Below, one piece after another: positions 18,757 to 19,641 of a stretch of DNA of 19,641 bases. Within the stretch, counting starts at the first letter, position 1. Every line of letters begins with the position of its first letter. The position numbers and the translations under genes are program-made. The stretch comes from Paramarasmius palmivorus (Eukaryota > Basidiomycota > Agaricomycetes > Agaricales > Marasmiaceae), in assembly GCA_037176845.1 (NCBI GenBank), contig JAYKXP010000369.1:1-19641 (forward strand), given 5' to 3'. The notes beneath the pieces are model-generated. The model had not been told where the DNA came from. It saw only the letters and a list, made by a program, of their open reading frames with translations, and did no database searches.

Positions 18757-18918
18757 ATGTCCACACCATTAAAATCTTTTTTCCATTTCCTAATTCTTTC
18801 GTTTCTCGCTCTATCGCAATGCATGGGTGCATTTCGCAGTAAAGGAGACTTTGCAATCAAGCAGCTTCACTACCATATTCAGAAGAAACCTGAAAGCATT
18901 CCCACAATTCGGAACTGA
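18757..18918 (+). CDS. Short ORF with signal-peptide-like N-terminus
   Basis: ATG 18757 opens a 53-residue frame. A Lys at position 6 is followed by a hydrophobic core (FFHFLILSFLALSQ) and a small-residue region (CMGA) that would suit signal peptidase cleavage. The rest is short and basic. It could be the first exon of a secreted protein or a small secreted peptide. The stop at 18916-18918 follows quickly and a frame break is possible. Family unknown. Confidence 0.3.
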   Translation: MSTPLKSFFHFLILSFLALSQCMGAFRSKGDFAIKQLHYHIQKKPESIPTIRN

Positions 18919-18979
18919 CGTCAGAGCCTCCCTGGACACCACTTACTACTACCGACAAAATGAGACGACACGAAGAATT

Positions 18980-19232
18980 AGGTCAGCGCAAAACACCCTC
19001 TGACACCAGCTCTACCCGTACCATCATATCGTCGCCCTGCTAGTGCCAATATCGAAGAAAATGCGCCAAAATGAAACGGTAGACGGACGATACTGTTGCA
19101 AATTATTCAGGCAAGTTTCTCGACACTCGTTATGGTTGCATTTTCATAGAAATTTAGGATGCAAGGCGTAATCGAGACGAACCGGCTCCTGTAGCTCCGA
19201 GGCGACGAGGTCGCGGAGGAGGAGAAGGTTGA
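18980..19232 (+). CDS. Probable 3' exons of an unidentified gene ending in an Arg/Gly-rich tail
   Basis: An open stretch encodes PALPVPSYRRPASANIEENA (about 19005-19066), meets a TGA at 19072 and stays open in the same frame to CAG at 19110. There the splice pair CAG|GCAAGT...TTTAG suggests a GC-AG intron (19111-19157, 47 bp). In phase, the last exon gives DARRNRDEPAPVAPRRRGRG and GGEG, ending at TGA 19230-19232. The RRRGRGGG tail resembles RNA-binding RGG ends. The internal TGA may be an indel or an undetected intron. Start and family unknown. Confidence 0.35.
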
Positions 19233-19614
19233 CGATGTAGCTAGAAGTACTGGGGTATAACAGATTTTTTCATTGGTTGCCATTCGCTTCTGGTGTGTCT
19301 CTCTTCTGGGTAAACGCTTCGTGTGCTTATATCAATCTACGACCAGAGTGCTGGTCGCAATTTTCTTTTCGTCTAACAGCTCTTTATTCATGGGCATATT
19401 AGTTCGTCGCGGGTCAACCAGAAAATCATGATTAAAAGTCACGGAGCCAGCACCTTCATTTTTTACTTACTATGTCGGCATCGCTCGTATAATTTCTTTT
19501 CGTTGACATAATTTTCACATATGTTTACTCTAAAAACCTGGTACTACCAATCCCCCTCCACTAGCCTATTTTCTAGCCTATACCACTCCTTACGAGAAAG
19601 AGAACGCGAACACC
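19233..19614. other. Intergenic region at the right end
   Basis: About 380 bp, T-rich and AT-rich, with no ORF or repeat that I can support. The last 60 bp are C/A-rich and precede a well-placed ATG, like a short 5' leader. Confidence 0.4.
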
Positions 19615-19641
19615 ATGGGTTCCTCTAGCGTACCATCCAAG
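19615..19641 (+). CDS. Possible start of a new gene (nine codons, cut by the window edge)
   Basis: ATG 19615 in the favourable context CACCATGGG opens MGSSSVPSK and stays open to the edge. Nothing about the product can be said from nine codons. The leader-like composition upstream is the only further support. Confidence 0.3.

Overview
The window looks like nuclear DNA of a filamentous fungus, most likely a basidiomycete (Agaricomycetes). Genes are closely packed and cut by many short GT-AG introns of about 47-64 bp. The recognisable proteins (PAN2, an Ahp1-type peroxiredoxin, a monocarboxylate-type MFS transporter) read like mushroom-clade sequences. No rRNA, tRNA, CRISPR array or prokaryotic operon structure is visible. 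I ran no database search; identifications rest on conserved motifs that I recognise.

Layout. 1-3577 (minus): most of PAN2, the deadenylase catalytic subunit, from its start codon down into the exonuclease domain, which runs off the left edge. 3873-about 5480: a probable plus-strand gene with a signal-like start and at least one intron; family not recognised. 6177-6986 (plus): a five-exon peroxiredoxin. 7344-8557 and 12049-12838 (plus): the two halves of one MFS transporter, separated by about 3.5 kb of inserted DNA. The insert holds an LTR/primer-binding-site-like remnant, a degenerate minisatellite, two unassigned ORF regions, a long perfect-armed hairpin, and a 1.0 kb terminal-inverted-repeat element carrying a small two-exon ORF. 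13199-14372 (plus): an intact four-exon gene with an XPA/Rad14 C-terminal-like region. 14874-15358 (plus): an intact two-exon gene for a small basic protein. 15359-19232: fragmentary coding signal without a clear product. 19615: a possible new gene start at the right edge.

The dominant oddity is reading-frame integrity. PAN2, the peroxiredoxin C-terminus and the transporter keep highly conserved residues but switch frame again and again through single-base insertions or deletions, while the two genes at 13.2-15.4 kb are clean. Conserved residues on both sides of each break favour uncorrected long-read errors, or very recent decay (for instance of one allele in a heterokaryon), over old pseudogenes. 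Gene models here need correction before protein-level use.

The most interesting biology is the nested insertion that splits the transporter, above all the 11049-12053 element: inverted termini, repeated subterminal motifs and a small cargo ORF with a KOW-like sequence.
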